From: Oscillospiraceae bacterium
GTDB taxonomy: Bacteria > Bacillota > Clostridia > Oscillospirales > UBA929
Reading direction: 5' to 3'
Assembly: GCA_031271525.1 (NCBI GenBank)
Contig: JAISVO010000172.1
Location: 1-13,011, forward strand
DNA length: 13,011 nt
The position numbers and the translations under genes are program-made. How positions within the stretch are numbered: position 1 is the stretch's first letter; every line of letters starts with the position of its first letter. This document shows, piece after piece, positions 1 to 4,678 of the stretch. The notes below the pieces were generated by a model. The model made no database searches and was not told the DNA's origin. It saw nothing but the letters and a program-made list of their open reading frames with translations.

Positions 1-103
1 GTTGAACGAAAGCACGAGCTGCCGGCGGATCTATAAGTATGGATGGTCAACAGACGAGGCGCTTACTACGCCTGTCGGAGGGAGGAGAAAGCATGTTGGA
101 TAA
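1..103 (+). CDS. 3' end of an unidentified early phage protein (partial)
   Basis: An open frame enters from the left edge (first full codon at base 2) and ends at the TAA at 101-103. It overlaps the start of the next gene by 11 nt, the tight packing typical of this cluster. The tail contains the segment RIYKYGWSTDEALTTPVG. This resembles a 'GWS-x-E-x-ALTTPV' motif I recall near the C-terminus of small helix-turn-helix or intron-endonuclease-associated phage proteins. That motif is why I chose this frame over frame 1, which stops at 36 after only 11 codons. The bulk of the gene lies outside the window, so no function can be given; the motif link is from memory and tentative. Confidence 0.45.
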   Translation, partial: LNESTSCRRIYKYGWSTDEALTTPVGGRRKHVG

Positions 104-536
104 CCGTTATTTGTTTCGCGGGAAGATTCGGGAGCATGAACACGCAATAAACGGGCGGGAAAAACCGCCGGTGTGGGCAATAGGCAGTTTACATATGAAT
201 CCGAGCGGTGATTCTGTCATGACGCATTATGAAAATTCGCAAACGTATTCGATCGACCCCGCCACAATCGGGCAATGCACGGGGTTACGCGCCGCGAAGT
301 CGTACCGGGGCGATAAGCCGGAGGATTTGCTGATCTTCGAGGGGGATATTGTTCGTTGTATTTCACGAACCGACAGCGGGAATATGGTGGTTATCTTTGA
401 GCGTGGCGAATTCAGAATGGTTTTATGCAAGAATTTCAAGGCATACAAGACTGACAAGGGATATTATGCAGTTCGCAATTTTGAAAAAGAAATCATCGGC
501 AACATCCACGACAATCCAGAACTTTTGGAGGTGTGA
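93..536 (+). CDS. YopX-family phage protein
   Basis: The 147-residue product fits the YopX family of Firmicute phages, whose biochemical role is not established. It begins with the typical YRFRGK-like element (YLFRGK, residues 5-10), has an IDPATIGQCTGL block in the middle that matches the family's 'vdpeTVGQyTGLkD' core, then IFEGDIV, and ends with IIGNIHDNPELL, the usual YopX C-terminus. The start is the ATG at 93, preceded by a strong GGAGGGAGGAG ribosome binding site. An in-frame ATG at 39 would add 18 residues unlike the family and lacks a comparable site. It overlaps the preceding gene by 11 nt. The segment AAKSYRGDKPEDLL between TGL and IFEGDIV is longer than the usual short 'DkngkkI' linker. 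Confidence 0.85.
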   Translation: MLDNRYLFRGKIREHEHAINGREKPPVWAIGSLHMNPSGDSVMTHYENSQTYSIDPATIGQCTGLRAAKSYRGDKPEDLLIFEGDIVRCISRTDSGNMVVIFERGEFRMVLCKNFKAYKTDKGYYAVRNFEKEIIGNIHDNPELLEV

Positions 537-540
537 GCGA

Positions 541-618
541 ATGGAACGGTTGACAAGGTACATGAAAAGCGGGCGCGCGACTTTAGCGGCAAAGAAAGGA
601 GAACGCCATGAAACATGA
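541..618 (+). CDS. Tiny ORF, 25 aa, possible truncated early phage protein
   Basis: This ORF starts at an ATG 4 nt after the YopX stop, with GGAGGTG at 526-532 as ribosome binding site, and ends at a TGA overlapping the next ORF by 11 nt. It begins MERLTRYMKSGRATLAAKK. Many clostridial phages carry a longer protein opening with 'MERLTyr..sGrAyia', so this may be a shortened relative that kept only the N-terminus. The good ribosome binding site and the gene-like spacing are the only support that it is translated. Function unknown. Confidence 0.4.
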   Translation: MERLTRYMKSGRATLAAKKGERHET

Positions 619-700
619 TGATTTGCTGTACTGGCTGTACGCCGATCTGGACGAGATAATCGACATTGACTATGAGGAGGAAGCAACCCATGACACCTGA
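608..700 (+). CDS. Small acidic hypothetical protein, 30 aa
   Basis: This 30-residue ORF starts at the ATG at 608, behind a well placed AAAGGAG at 595-601. It ends at a TGA that overlaps the next gene's start by 11 nt, so it fits the chained translation pattern here. The product is very acidic in its second half, with DLDEIIDIDYEEE at residues 14-26, and has hydrophobic and aromatic residues in the first half (LLYWLY). No family was recognised. Small acidic phage proteins of this size are sometimes host-directed inhibitors or DNA mimics, but nothing in the sequence shows this one is. Confidence 0.5.
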   Translation: MKHDDLLYWLYADLDEIIDIDYEEEATHDT

Positions 701-1076
701 ACGCATTGCGGAACTCCGCGCCCTGTGCGAGGCGGCTACGCCGGGGACGTGGACTTTAACTCGGCGTGAGGGACATGCTCATATCATAGACGACATCGGG
801 GAAATATGCACAACAAATCTTTACGAGGAGTATCCAGAACAAGATGATAACTTTGCCCTCATCGCTGCCGCCCGAACCGCAGTCCCGGAACTGCTGGACA
901 CGCTGAAAACCATGACGCGCCGCGCGGAAGCGCTGGAGCGGGCGGTGAGGAAATATGGCGGGTGCGGTTCTTGCAAAAACCATATGCCCGATACATACGA
1001 ATGCCGCGTATTCGGAAAGTGTGCGTATGAATTCGACGAGGAGCGATTCGCGGAAAGGGAGGCGAAGAAACCGTGA
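690..1076 (+). CDS. Ead/Ea22-like phage protein with C-terminal Cys motif
   Basis: The 128-residue product starts at the ATG at 690, with GAGGAGG at 673-679 upstream. An in-frame TTG at 666 is possible but poorly placed. The N-terminal half carries the hallmark of the widespread Ead/Ea22-like group: ELRALCEAATPGTW near the start, then NFALIAAARTAVPELLDTL about 55 residues later, followed by a short helix. The group's function is unknown; members sit in early accessory regions of many phages. The C-terminal part has four cysteines in the pattern CGSCKN...YEC...GKC (between about residues 93 and 113), suggesting a small metal site. The stop overlaps the GTG start of the next gene by 4 nt. Confidence 0.75.
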   Translation: MTPERIAELRALCEAATPGTWTLTRREGHAHIIDDIGEICTTNLYEEYPEQDDNFALIAAARTAVPELLDTLKTMTRRAEALERAVRKYGGCGSCKNHMPDTYECRVFGKCAYEFDEERFAEREAKKP

Positions 1077-1921
1077 ACAGCACAAGAATCGACTGGTGCG
1101 ACGCCACATGGAACCCCGTTACCGGCTGTCTGCATGGCTGCCCATATTGCTATGCGCGGGGAATTGCGCGGCGGTTTGGAGGATGGGATTATTCGAGTGG
1201 GCATGTGAGGGGCAACGCTTCGGCAGATAAAACCTTTATCTGCCTAACCAGTGAGACATTCCGCAGTTGGAGGTGCAAGGTTTATTTGAGCAACGGACAA
1301 AAGATCGCGGAATTGGAAAATGCGTATATTGTCGAACGCGGAAATAAAACGATAAAAGCCCCTTACCCATTCGGCTTCGTGCCCACCTTCCACCGTTACC
1401 GCCTCAGAGAGCCGGAGGCGACGAAAACGCCCAAGACGGTCTTTGTCGGCAGTATGACCGACCTGTTTGGCGATTGGGTGCCGGACGAGTGGATTCAAGA
1501 GGTATTCGCCGCCTGTGCCGCCGCTCCGCAACATCGGTATCTGTTTTTGACCAAGAATCCGGAGCGATATGTCATGATGGGTGAACTTGGATTGTTGCCG
1601 GAACACAAAAACTTTTGGTACGGCACGACCGTGACTGATGACGAAGCTCCGCTTTTTTGGAGCGAATTACATAATACGTTTCTCAGCATAGAACCCATTT
1701 TAGCGCCATTTATAGGCTCTGTACGGAATAAAGCGGATTGGGTAATCATCGGCGCGGAAACCGGCAACCGCAAAGGCAAGGTTATCCCCCGGCGCGAGTG
1801 GATAGACAACATCGTCGCAAACTGCCGGGAAGCCGGTATCCCGGTGTTTATGAAGGAATCCCTTCGCGGACTGATGGGCAGCGAGTTTGTGCAGGAATAC
1901 CCGTGGGAGAGGACGGAATGA
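1073..1921 (+). CDS. DUF5131 (phage Gp37/Gp68) radical-SAM-like protein
   Basis: The 282-residue product starts at a GTG in a GTGA overlap with the preceding stop; GGAAAGGGAGG precedes it. The opening TRIDWCDATWNPVTGC and the CLHGCPYCYA motif (Cys19, Cys23, Cys26; CX3CX2C) are diagnostic of the Gp37/Gp68 family, which is related to radical SAM enzymes. Further family blocks are visible in order: FVPTFHRYRL, VFVGSMTDLFGDWVPDEWI, HRYLFLTKNPERY, FWYGTTVT, FLSIEPIL, DWVIIGAETGNRKGKV and IPVFMKESL. The protein is full length. The cysteines should bind a 4Fe-4S cluster that cleaves S-adenosylmethionine. The substrate is not known for the family; nucleic-acid modification or repair is a common guess only. 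It is translationally coupled to a second radical SAM gene downstream. Confidence 0.9.
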   Translation: MNSTRIDWCDATWNPVTGCLHGCPYCYARGIARRFGGWDYSSGHVRGNASADKTFICLTSETFRSWRCKVYLSNGQKIAELENAYIVERGNKTIKAPYPFGFVPTFHRYRLREPEATKTPKTVFVGSMTDLFGDWVPDEWIQEVFAACAAAPQHRYLFLTKNPERYVMMGELGLLPEHKNFWYGTTVTDDEAPLFWSELHNTFLSIEPILAPFIGSVRNKADWVIIGAETGNRKGKVIPRREWIDNIVANCREAGIPVFMKESLRGLMGSEFVQEYPWERTE

Positions 1922-2790
1922 CCATCCTGCGCGTGTTCCCGCGCCGAACGAGTTACACCCCGGATGACAGCATGGCGCTGATCGGTCACCCGGCGCTGCG
2001 GGAGGTGTACGGTCAGTGCGAAATCCCACGCACACGCACACTGCCGCCGCACGACCAGGTACATATATCCTGCGTGTTCACATGGGATATCCCGCTGTGT
2101 GAGCGCCTGCGGGAGCTGTACCAACGCGACACCGACAAGCCGGTGCTGGTGGGAGGACCCGCGTACAACAGCCCCGCCCGCGACTTCACGCCCGGTTTGT
2201 ACGTCAGGCGGAATATCGTATTCACCTCGCGCGGGTGTGACAACAACTGCGGGTTCTGCTCGGTTCCCGAGCGGGAGGGGAAGATCGCCGAACTCCTGAT
2301 CCACCCCGGAAACGTGATTCAGGACAACAATTTTCTGCAAACGAGCCGGGAACACAAGGAAAAGGTCTTCGCCATGCTGAAACGCCAGAGCGGTATCTGC
2401 TTCAAGGGCGGCTTGCAGAACAGCCTGATCGACGCGCATTTCGTCGAAAACGTCCGCGCCCTGCGTATCTCCGAACTCTGGCTTGCCTGTGACAGCGACG
2501 CCGCAATCCCCGGTCTTGAACGCGCCGCCGAAAAGCTGACCAAAGCCGGGTACACACGGGAGCATATCCGTTGTTACGCGCTGATCGGCGATGACATGGA
2601 CGCGAACGAGCGCCGTTTACAGGCGATCTACGCCGCCGGTGCCATGCCGTTCGCGATGCTGTACCAGCCGACCGAGGGGACGGAGCGCAAGCAGTACAGC
2701 CGGGATTGGCGCAAATTCCAAACGATGTGGGCGCGTCCCGCCGCCACCGTCGCCCATGTCACGCGCGGGACAAGCATGTGGGATTATTGA
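1918..2790 (+). CDS. Radical SAM protein, phage-associated
   Basis: The 290-residue product starts at the ATG at 1918 in an ATGA overlap with the DUF5131 gene. Codons upstream are open but are shadow sequence inside the previous gene. The cluster motif is FTSRGCDNNCGFCSVP with Cys107, Cys111 and Cys114 (CX3CX2C), the radical SAM signature. Before it, residues about 45-100 (HISCVFTWDIPLCERLRELY, then KPVLVGGPA) look like the Rossmann-type segment that precedes the cluster motif in B12-binding-type radical SAM proteins, but no DXHXXG cobalamin motif is visible. After it come VIQDNNFL, FKGGLQ and ELWLACDSDAAIPG, expected barrel strands. I recall the same architecture in other Firmicute prophages, without a known substrate. 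The overlap with DUF5131 suggests the two work together or are mobilised together. Confidence 0.8.
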   Translation: MTILRVFPRRTSYTPDDSMALIGHPALREVYGQCEIPRTRTLPPHDQVHISCVFTWDIPLCERLRELYQRDTDKPVLVGGPAYNSPARDFTPGLYVRRNIVFTSRGCDNNCGFCSVPEREGKIAELLIHPGNVIQDNNFLQTSREHKEKVFAMLKRQSGICFKGGLQNSLIDAHFVENVRALRISELWLACDSDAAIPGLERAAEKLTKAGYTREHIRCYALIGDDMDANERRLQAIYAAGAMPFAMLYQPTEGTERKQYSRDWRKFQTMWARPAATVAHVTRGTSMWDY

Positions 2791-2805
2791 GGGAGGGGGA
2801 TGAGC

Positions 2806-2871
2806 ATGGGACAGCACAAACCGCAGGGGAAATCACGGAAGATGAGTATTACGAAAGATTGGAGGAGTTGA
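2806..2871 (+). CDS. Possible tiny ORF, 21 aa
   Basis: GGAGGGGG at 2792-2799 lies at a good distance from the ATG at 2806; the ATG at 2800 is too close to that site. The frame codes for a short basic peptide (MGQHKPQGKSRKMSITKDW...) ending at 2869-2871. A different frame over the same bases, ending in a TGA at 2877-2879 that overlaps the next gene's ATG, reads EITEDEYYERLEELRV, which looks more protein-like. One reading is that a small gene here has been frameshifted. Neither frame is well supported. Confidence 0.25.
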   Translation: MGQHKPQGKSRKMSITKDWRS

Positions 2872-2875
2872 GGGT

Positions 2876-3232
2876 ATGAGCCGTAAACGAAAATTTACAT
2901 ACGATTGTTGGAATTACGATTGCGATGGAAGCGCGATTATAATCGCCAAAGATGAATGCCCAAATCAAGAAGATGTGCCCGCGTGGATTGTGCAGGCATA
3001 CCACCTTGACCCGGAATGCCTGAATCCAAAATGCGAAGTGCATTTATCGGCTTCTGACGTTAAAAAAGGGCATTGCAAGTATCAAGTTCGCACTGACTGG
3101 GAGAACACGGACGGAGAACCATGCGGAGGGTATGTTGTTGAGGACTACGAACCACACACCAAAGACCTATACGGAAAACGAAAGCCCGGCTGGTTCCCTG
3201 TTTGGATTGTAAGAATAGGAGAGTGGTACTGA
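2876..3232 (+). CDS. Cys-rich hypothetical phage protein, 118 aa
   Basis: The start is the ATG at 2876, preceded by GGAGGAG at 2861-2867. The stop is in a TGATG arrangement with the next gene. The product has seven cysteines (residues 11, 16, 28, 48, 53, 67 and 83) and many Asp, Glu, Trp and Tyr residues. The pairs C11-X4-C16 and C48-X4-C53, with H56, H66 and C67 nearby, could form a metal site, but the spacing is not that of a standard zinc ribbon. The C-terminal 20 residues (KPGWFPVWIVRIGEWY) are strongly aromatic. No family was recognised, and its position among small early genes suggests an accessory role. Confidence 0.7.
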   Translation: MSRKRKFTYDCWNYDCDGSAIIIAKDECPNQEDVPAWIVQAYHLDPECLNPKCEVHLSASDVKKGHCKYQVRTDWENTDGEPCGGYVVEDYEPHTKDLYGKRKPGWFPVWIVRIGEWY

Positions 3233-3564
3233 TGAGGGTGATTGACGCGGACGCGCTGTTGCAAGAAATATTCGAAACATCTCCGCAATGCCGACACGCT
3301 GTTGAGTGCGCAACGTTGAAGATTCCCACCATCGACGCCGCGCCGGCGGTGCGCGGGGAGTGGGACGCGCTGACTGAACCTAGAGAAATTATGGGGTTCA
3401 GGTGCAGCGTCTGTGATTATTGGTATTTTGGCGGTAAGCAACACAACTACTGCCCCGACTGCGGGGCAAAGATGAAAGGGGGAAGAAGATATGAACATCA
3501 AGCGCTACATGGTCACAGGGAAACGGCTGGACAACGGGGAGCCGGTGACGGGCTTTTACCTTGA
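3232..3564 (+). CDS. Small zinc-ribbon phage protein with extended C-terminus
   Basis: The 110-residue product starts at the ATG at 3232, overlapping the previous stop by 1 nt. It opens MRVIDADALL, the usual start of a very common clostridial phage family, has the PTIDAAPAV block at about residues 32-40, and carries a rubredoxin-like zinc ribbon (Cys58-X2-Cys61 and Cys74-X2-Cys77, ending CPDCGAKM). Family members normally stop a few residues after CGAKM. Here the frame runs on for about 29 more residues and overlaps the next gene by 74 nt. The extra tail (rich in Gly, Arg, His, Gln) looks like out-of-frame reading of the next gene, so the native stop was probably lost. Function unknown; nucleic-acid or protein binding through zinc is an inference. 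Confidence 0.75.
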   Translation: MRVIDADALLQEIFETSPQCRHAVECATLKIPTIDAAPAVRGEWDALTEPREIMGFRCSVCDYWYFGGKQHNYCPDCGAKMKGGRRYEHQALHGHRETAGQRGAGDGLLP

Positions 3565-3805
3565 ACTCAATGGCGAGAAAATGGGTGAGAGAAGCATTCG
3601 CAGTTGCATACTGGACAACATTGGGCGAACGCTGGACATAGACTTCGCCACCGTTGAGCCGGTCGCCGTGCCGGTCGTGCTGGAGCGGTCGCTTCTGGGC
3701 TATTACTGTTGCCCAAATTGCCGCAAGGTATTGTATGTTGCGGCGATGGGACGCACCAACTACTGCCCCAGCTGCGGGCAGCGGCTGGACTGGGGGGAAG
3801 TATAA
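3491..3805 (+). CDS. Small zinc-ribbon protein with short YopX-like N-terminus
   Basis: The 104-residue product starts at the ATG at 3491 behind a purine-rich GGGGGAAGAAG. The N-terminal part (GKRLDNGEPVTGFYLE, then IDFATVEPVAV) resembles a shortened YopX-type fold. The C-terminal part is a zinc ribbon with Cys74-X2-Cys77 and Cys92-X2-Cys95 (CPNC and CPSCG). It overlaps the upstream gene by 74 nt and its stop overlaps the next start by one base (TAATG). No function is known; it belongs with the neighbouring Cys-rich proteins as an accessory early gene. Confidence 0.75.
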   Translation: MNIKRYMVTGKRLDNGEPVTGFYLELNGEKMGERSIRSCILDNIGRTLDIDFATVEPVAVPVVLERSLLGYYCCPNCRKVLYVAAMGRTNYCPSCGQRLDWGEV

Positions 3806-3963
3806 TGAGCACCGCCAAACGCTGTAATTTGTTTTCCTGCCCGAAGATGATGGCCGGGTGTCCCTGCTGCAAGACGTGCAAACACGCGGAGACATGCAGC
3901 TTGGTCTGCAAAAACACCCCGGAGAAGTGCGGACAGGTGCGGGAGAAGCCGCCAGAGCCATAA
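3805..3963 (+). CDS. Cys-rich small phage protein, 52 aa
   Basis: The 52-residue product starts at the ATG at 3805, one base into the previous stop codon, with TGGGGGG upstream as ribosome binding site. It has nine cysteines (residues 7, 12, 19, 21, 22, 25, 31, 35 and 42), including CPCCKTC, with a C-terminal PEKCGQVR block. I recall similar short proteins (CCKxC...C...C..PEKCG) in the same position in other clostridial phages. The density of cysteines implies one or two bound metal ions. It is the last gene before the regulatory hub, and its stop codon abuts the predicted minus-strand terminator. Confidence 0.7.
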   Translation: MSTAKRCNLFSCPKMMAGCPCCKTCKHAETCSLVCKNTPEKCGQVREKPPEP

Positions 3964-3996
3964 AAAGAAAGCCGCCCACCCATTGCGGTGTGCAGC
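3962..3996 (-). terminator. Intrinsic terminator on the minus strand
   Basis: Read on the minus strand, GCTGCACACC (3996-3987) pairs with GGTGGGCGGC (3980-3971) around a 6-nt loop. This gives a 10-bp stem with one T-G wobble and one A-G mismatch. TTTCTTTTT (3970-3962) follows at once, the layout of a rho-independent terminator. On the + strand the hairpin has no T-run after it, so it should not terminate + transcription. It lies about 10 nt downstream of the predicted start of the minus-strand promoter at 4012-4040. Confidence 0.65.
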
Positions 3997-4005
3997 CCTC
4001 CCGAC
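3962..4005 (-). ncRNA. Predicted ~44-nt antisense RNA upstream of the late regulator
   Basis: A near-consensus minus-strand promoter (4040-4012) would start transcription near 4005, and an intrinsic terminator would end it near 3962. The product would be an RNA of about 44 nt, made mostly of the terminator hairpin plus a 5' tail containing GGGAGGG. It is antisense to the leader upstream of the regulator gene at 4040. The promoter and terminator are visible in the sequence; transcription and function are inferred. It is too short and lacks a closed frame, so a peptide is unlikely. Confidence 0.5.
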
Positions 4006-4011
4006 AGAGAA

Positions 4012-4040
4012 AGTATACCATATAGGGGGCGGCTTGTCAA
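4012..4040 (-). promoter_or_regulatory. Near-consensus sigma-70 promoter on the minus strand
   Basis: On the minus strand the sequence reads TTGACA (4040-4035), a 17-bp spacer (4034-4018) ending in TGG, then TATACT (4017-4012). This is a perfect -35, an optimal spacer, an extended -10 and a five-of-six -10. It is the best promoter match in the window. Its -35 box overlaps the start codon of the regulator gene at 4040 and its spacer covers that gene's ribosome binding site, so polymerase here would compete with rightward expression. Confidence 0.7.
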
Positions 4041-4438
4041 TGTTAAAGATGACAAAAGAGCGGCTTGAACAGTATATCAAGCTGAAAAAAGAGTTAGCTT
4101 CTATCCAAAAACGGTTAGAAAACAACGTTGAGGAATACGGAGTTGACGTCGTGCGCGGGTCGTCGGCGGAGCATCCCTATACGGAGCGCTCTATTCTCGT
4201 CTGCGGAAGCGCTCCCTCGCGGCGTTCCCAAACGCTCATGAAACGCCGGACGGAGATCGAGACGGAAATGTCTGCTGTCGAAGCCTTTATTGCCGGTCTG
4301 CGCGTCAGTGAAGACCGGTTGCTTATGGAATGCCGTTATATCGACGGTATGCCGTGGAAGGAAGTCGCCTATGAATTAGGTTGCAGCGAGCGGACAGCAT
4401 TTGAAATTCACAAAAACATTATAAATAGTCTGCGGTAA
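4040..4438 (+). CDS. ArpU/DUF1492-type late transcription regulator (sigma region 4-like)
   Basis: The 132-residue product starts at the ATG at 4040 (an ATG three codons later is possible), with AGGGGG at 4024-4029 upstream. The N-terminus (KERLEQYIKLKKELASIQKRL) is a predicted coiled coil. The middle has a conserved-looking VVRGSSAEHPYTERSI block, then a second helix (RRTEIETEMSAVEAFI). The C-terminus (CRYIDGMPWKEVAYELGCSERTAFEIHKNIINSL) is a sigma-70 region 4-like helix-turn-helix. This order is typical of ArpU/RinA/DUF1492-type phage regulators found just before the terminase genes and thought to turn on late genes. The stop codon lies inside the first copy of the 10-bp repeat array, which is likely its own target. 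The leader upstream could be controlled by the antisense promoter and by pairing of its ribosome binding site. Confidence 0.8.
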   Translation: MLKMTKERLEQYIKLKKELASIQKRLENNVEEYGVDVVRGSSAEHPYTERSILVCGSAPSRRSQTLMKRRTEIETEMSAVEAFIAGLRVSEDRLLMECRYIDGMPWKEVAYELGCSERTAFEIHKNIINSLR

Positions 4439-4510
4439 ATTGCAGTATTTCGCAGTTCCCCGCAGTAAATTGCAGTCTTTTGCAGTAAATTGCAGTTGAC
4501 CGCAGTTTTC
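4431..4510 (+). repeat. Eight tandem 10-bp repeats (YGCRGTNNNN), likely regulator-binding array
   Basis: Eight units with an exact 10-bp period begin at 4431, 4441, 4451, 4461, 4471, 4481, 4491 and 4501. The core GCAGT is kept in seven and is GCGGT in the first; the last four bases of each unit vary and are often AAAT or TTT. The first unit overlaps the 3' end of the regulator gene and the last two overlap the -35 box and spacer of the promoter at 4496-4524. A 10-bp period puts every core on nearly the same face of the helix, as expected for cooperative protein binding. The obvious candidate binder is the ArpU-like protein encoded next to it. Confidence 0.9.
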
Positions 4511-4524
4511 CGGCGTGATATACT
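4496..4524 (+). promoter_or_regulatory. Likely late promoter (extended -10)
   Basis: TTGACC (4496-4501), a 17-bp spacer ending in TGA (4516-4518), and TATACT (4519-4524) form a strong extended -10 promoter. Transcription would start near 4531. GCAGT repeats run up to and into its -35 and spacer, so it is probably controlled by the array. It precedes the methyltransferase, terminase and head genes and is the only good rightward promoter seen ahead of them. Confidence 0.7.
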
Positions 4525-4554
4525 CAAACTGGGAAAAACCCGAATCGCCTGACA

Positions 4555-4587
4555 GCCGCCCCTTCACCGGGGGCGGCACTTTGTTTG
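4555..4587 (+). terminator. GC-rich hairpin, weak terminator or attenuator in the late leader
   Basis: GCCGCCCC (4555-4562) pairs perfectly with GGGGCGGC (4570-4577) around a 7-nt loop, followed by ACTTTGTTTG. The T-run is broken, so termination would be partial. It lies about 25 nt after the predicted late transcription start, a position suited to attenuation or antitermination, or to stopping read-through before the late genes. Confidence 0.5.
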
Positions 4588-4594
4588 AAGGGAG

Positions 4595-4628
4595 GCGCAA
4601 GACGCCGCGTTTACTCCTTTGCGCGGCG
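4595..4628 (+). other. Two alternative hairpins in the late leader
   Basis: CGCCGCG (4603-4609) can pair with CGCGGCG (4622-4628), and GCGCAA (4595-4600) can pair with TTGCGC (4619-4624). The two stems share 4622-4624, so only one can form at a time. The segment is in the untranslated leader of the methyltransferase gene. A switching role is an inference from the overlap alone. Confidence 0.35.
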
Positions 4629-4678
4629 ACGATCCGCCCGGTTTGCCCGGACGGAATCAAAGAAAAGGGGTTTTTTCT

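Noticed and set aside
39..92. Upstream start for the YopX-family gene
   Set aside because: The extra 18 residues do not match the family, and the strong ribosome binding site belongs to the ATG at 93.
1495..2565. Long minus-strand frame opposite the two radical SAM genes
   Set aside because: It has no domain signature, and both + strand genes beneath it have clear cluster motifs and coupled starts.
1918..2790. Second radical SAM protein as QueE or another 7-deazaguanine enzyme
   Set aside because: It has no QueE-like short cluster-domain layout, and no other queuosine or archaeosine-type gene is in the window.
3398..4021. 207-codon minus-strand frame downstream of the strong minus promoter
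   Set aside because: The promoter made it worth checking, but the frame crosses several + genes, contains the predicted terminator near its start, and shows no protein family.
4431..4510. Possible CRISPR array
   Set aside because: The units are only 10 bp with a 4-base variable part and no spacer-length segments or cas genes; a protein-binding array fits better.
4431..4510. Replication-origin iterons
   Set aside because: No replication initiator, helicase or AT-rich unwinding region is adjacent; the repeats run into a promoter and follow a transcription regulator.
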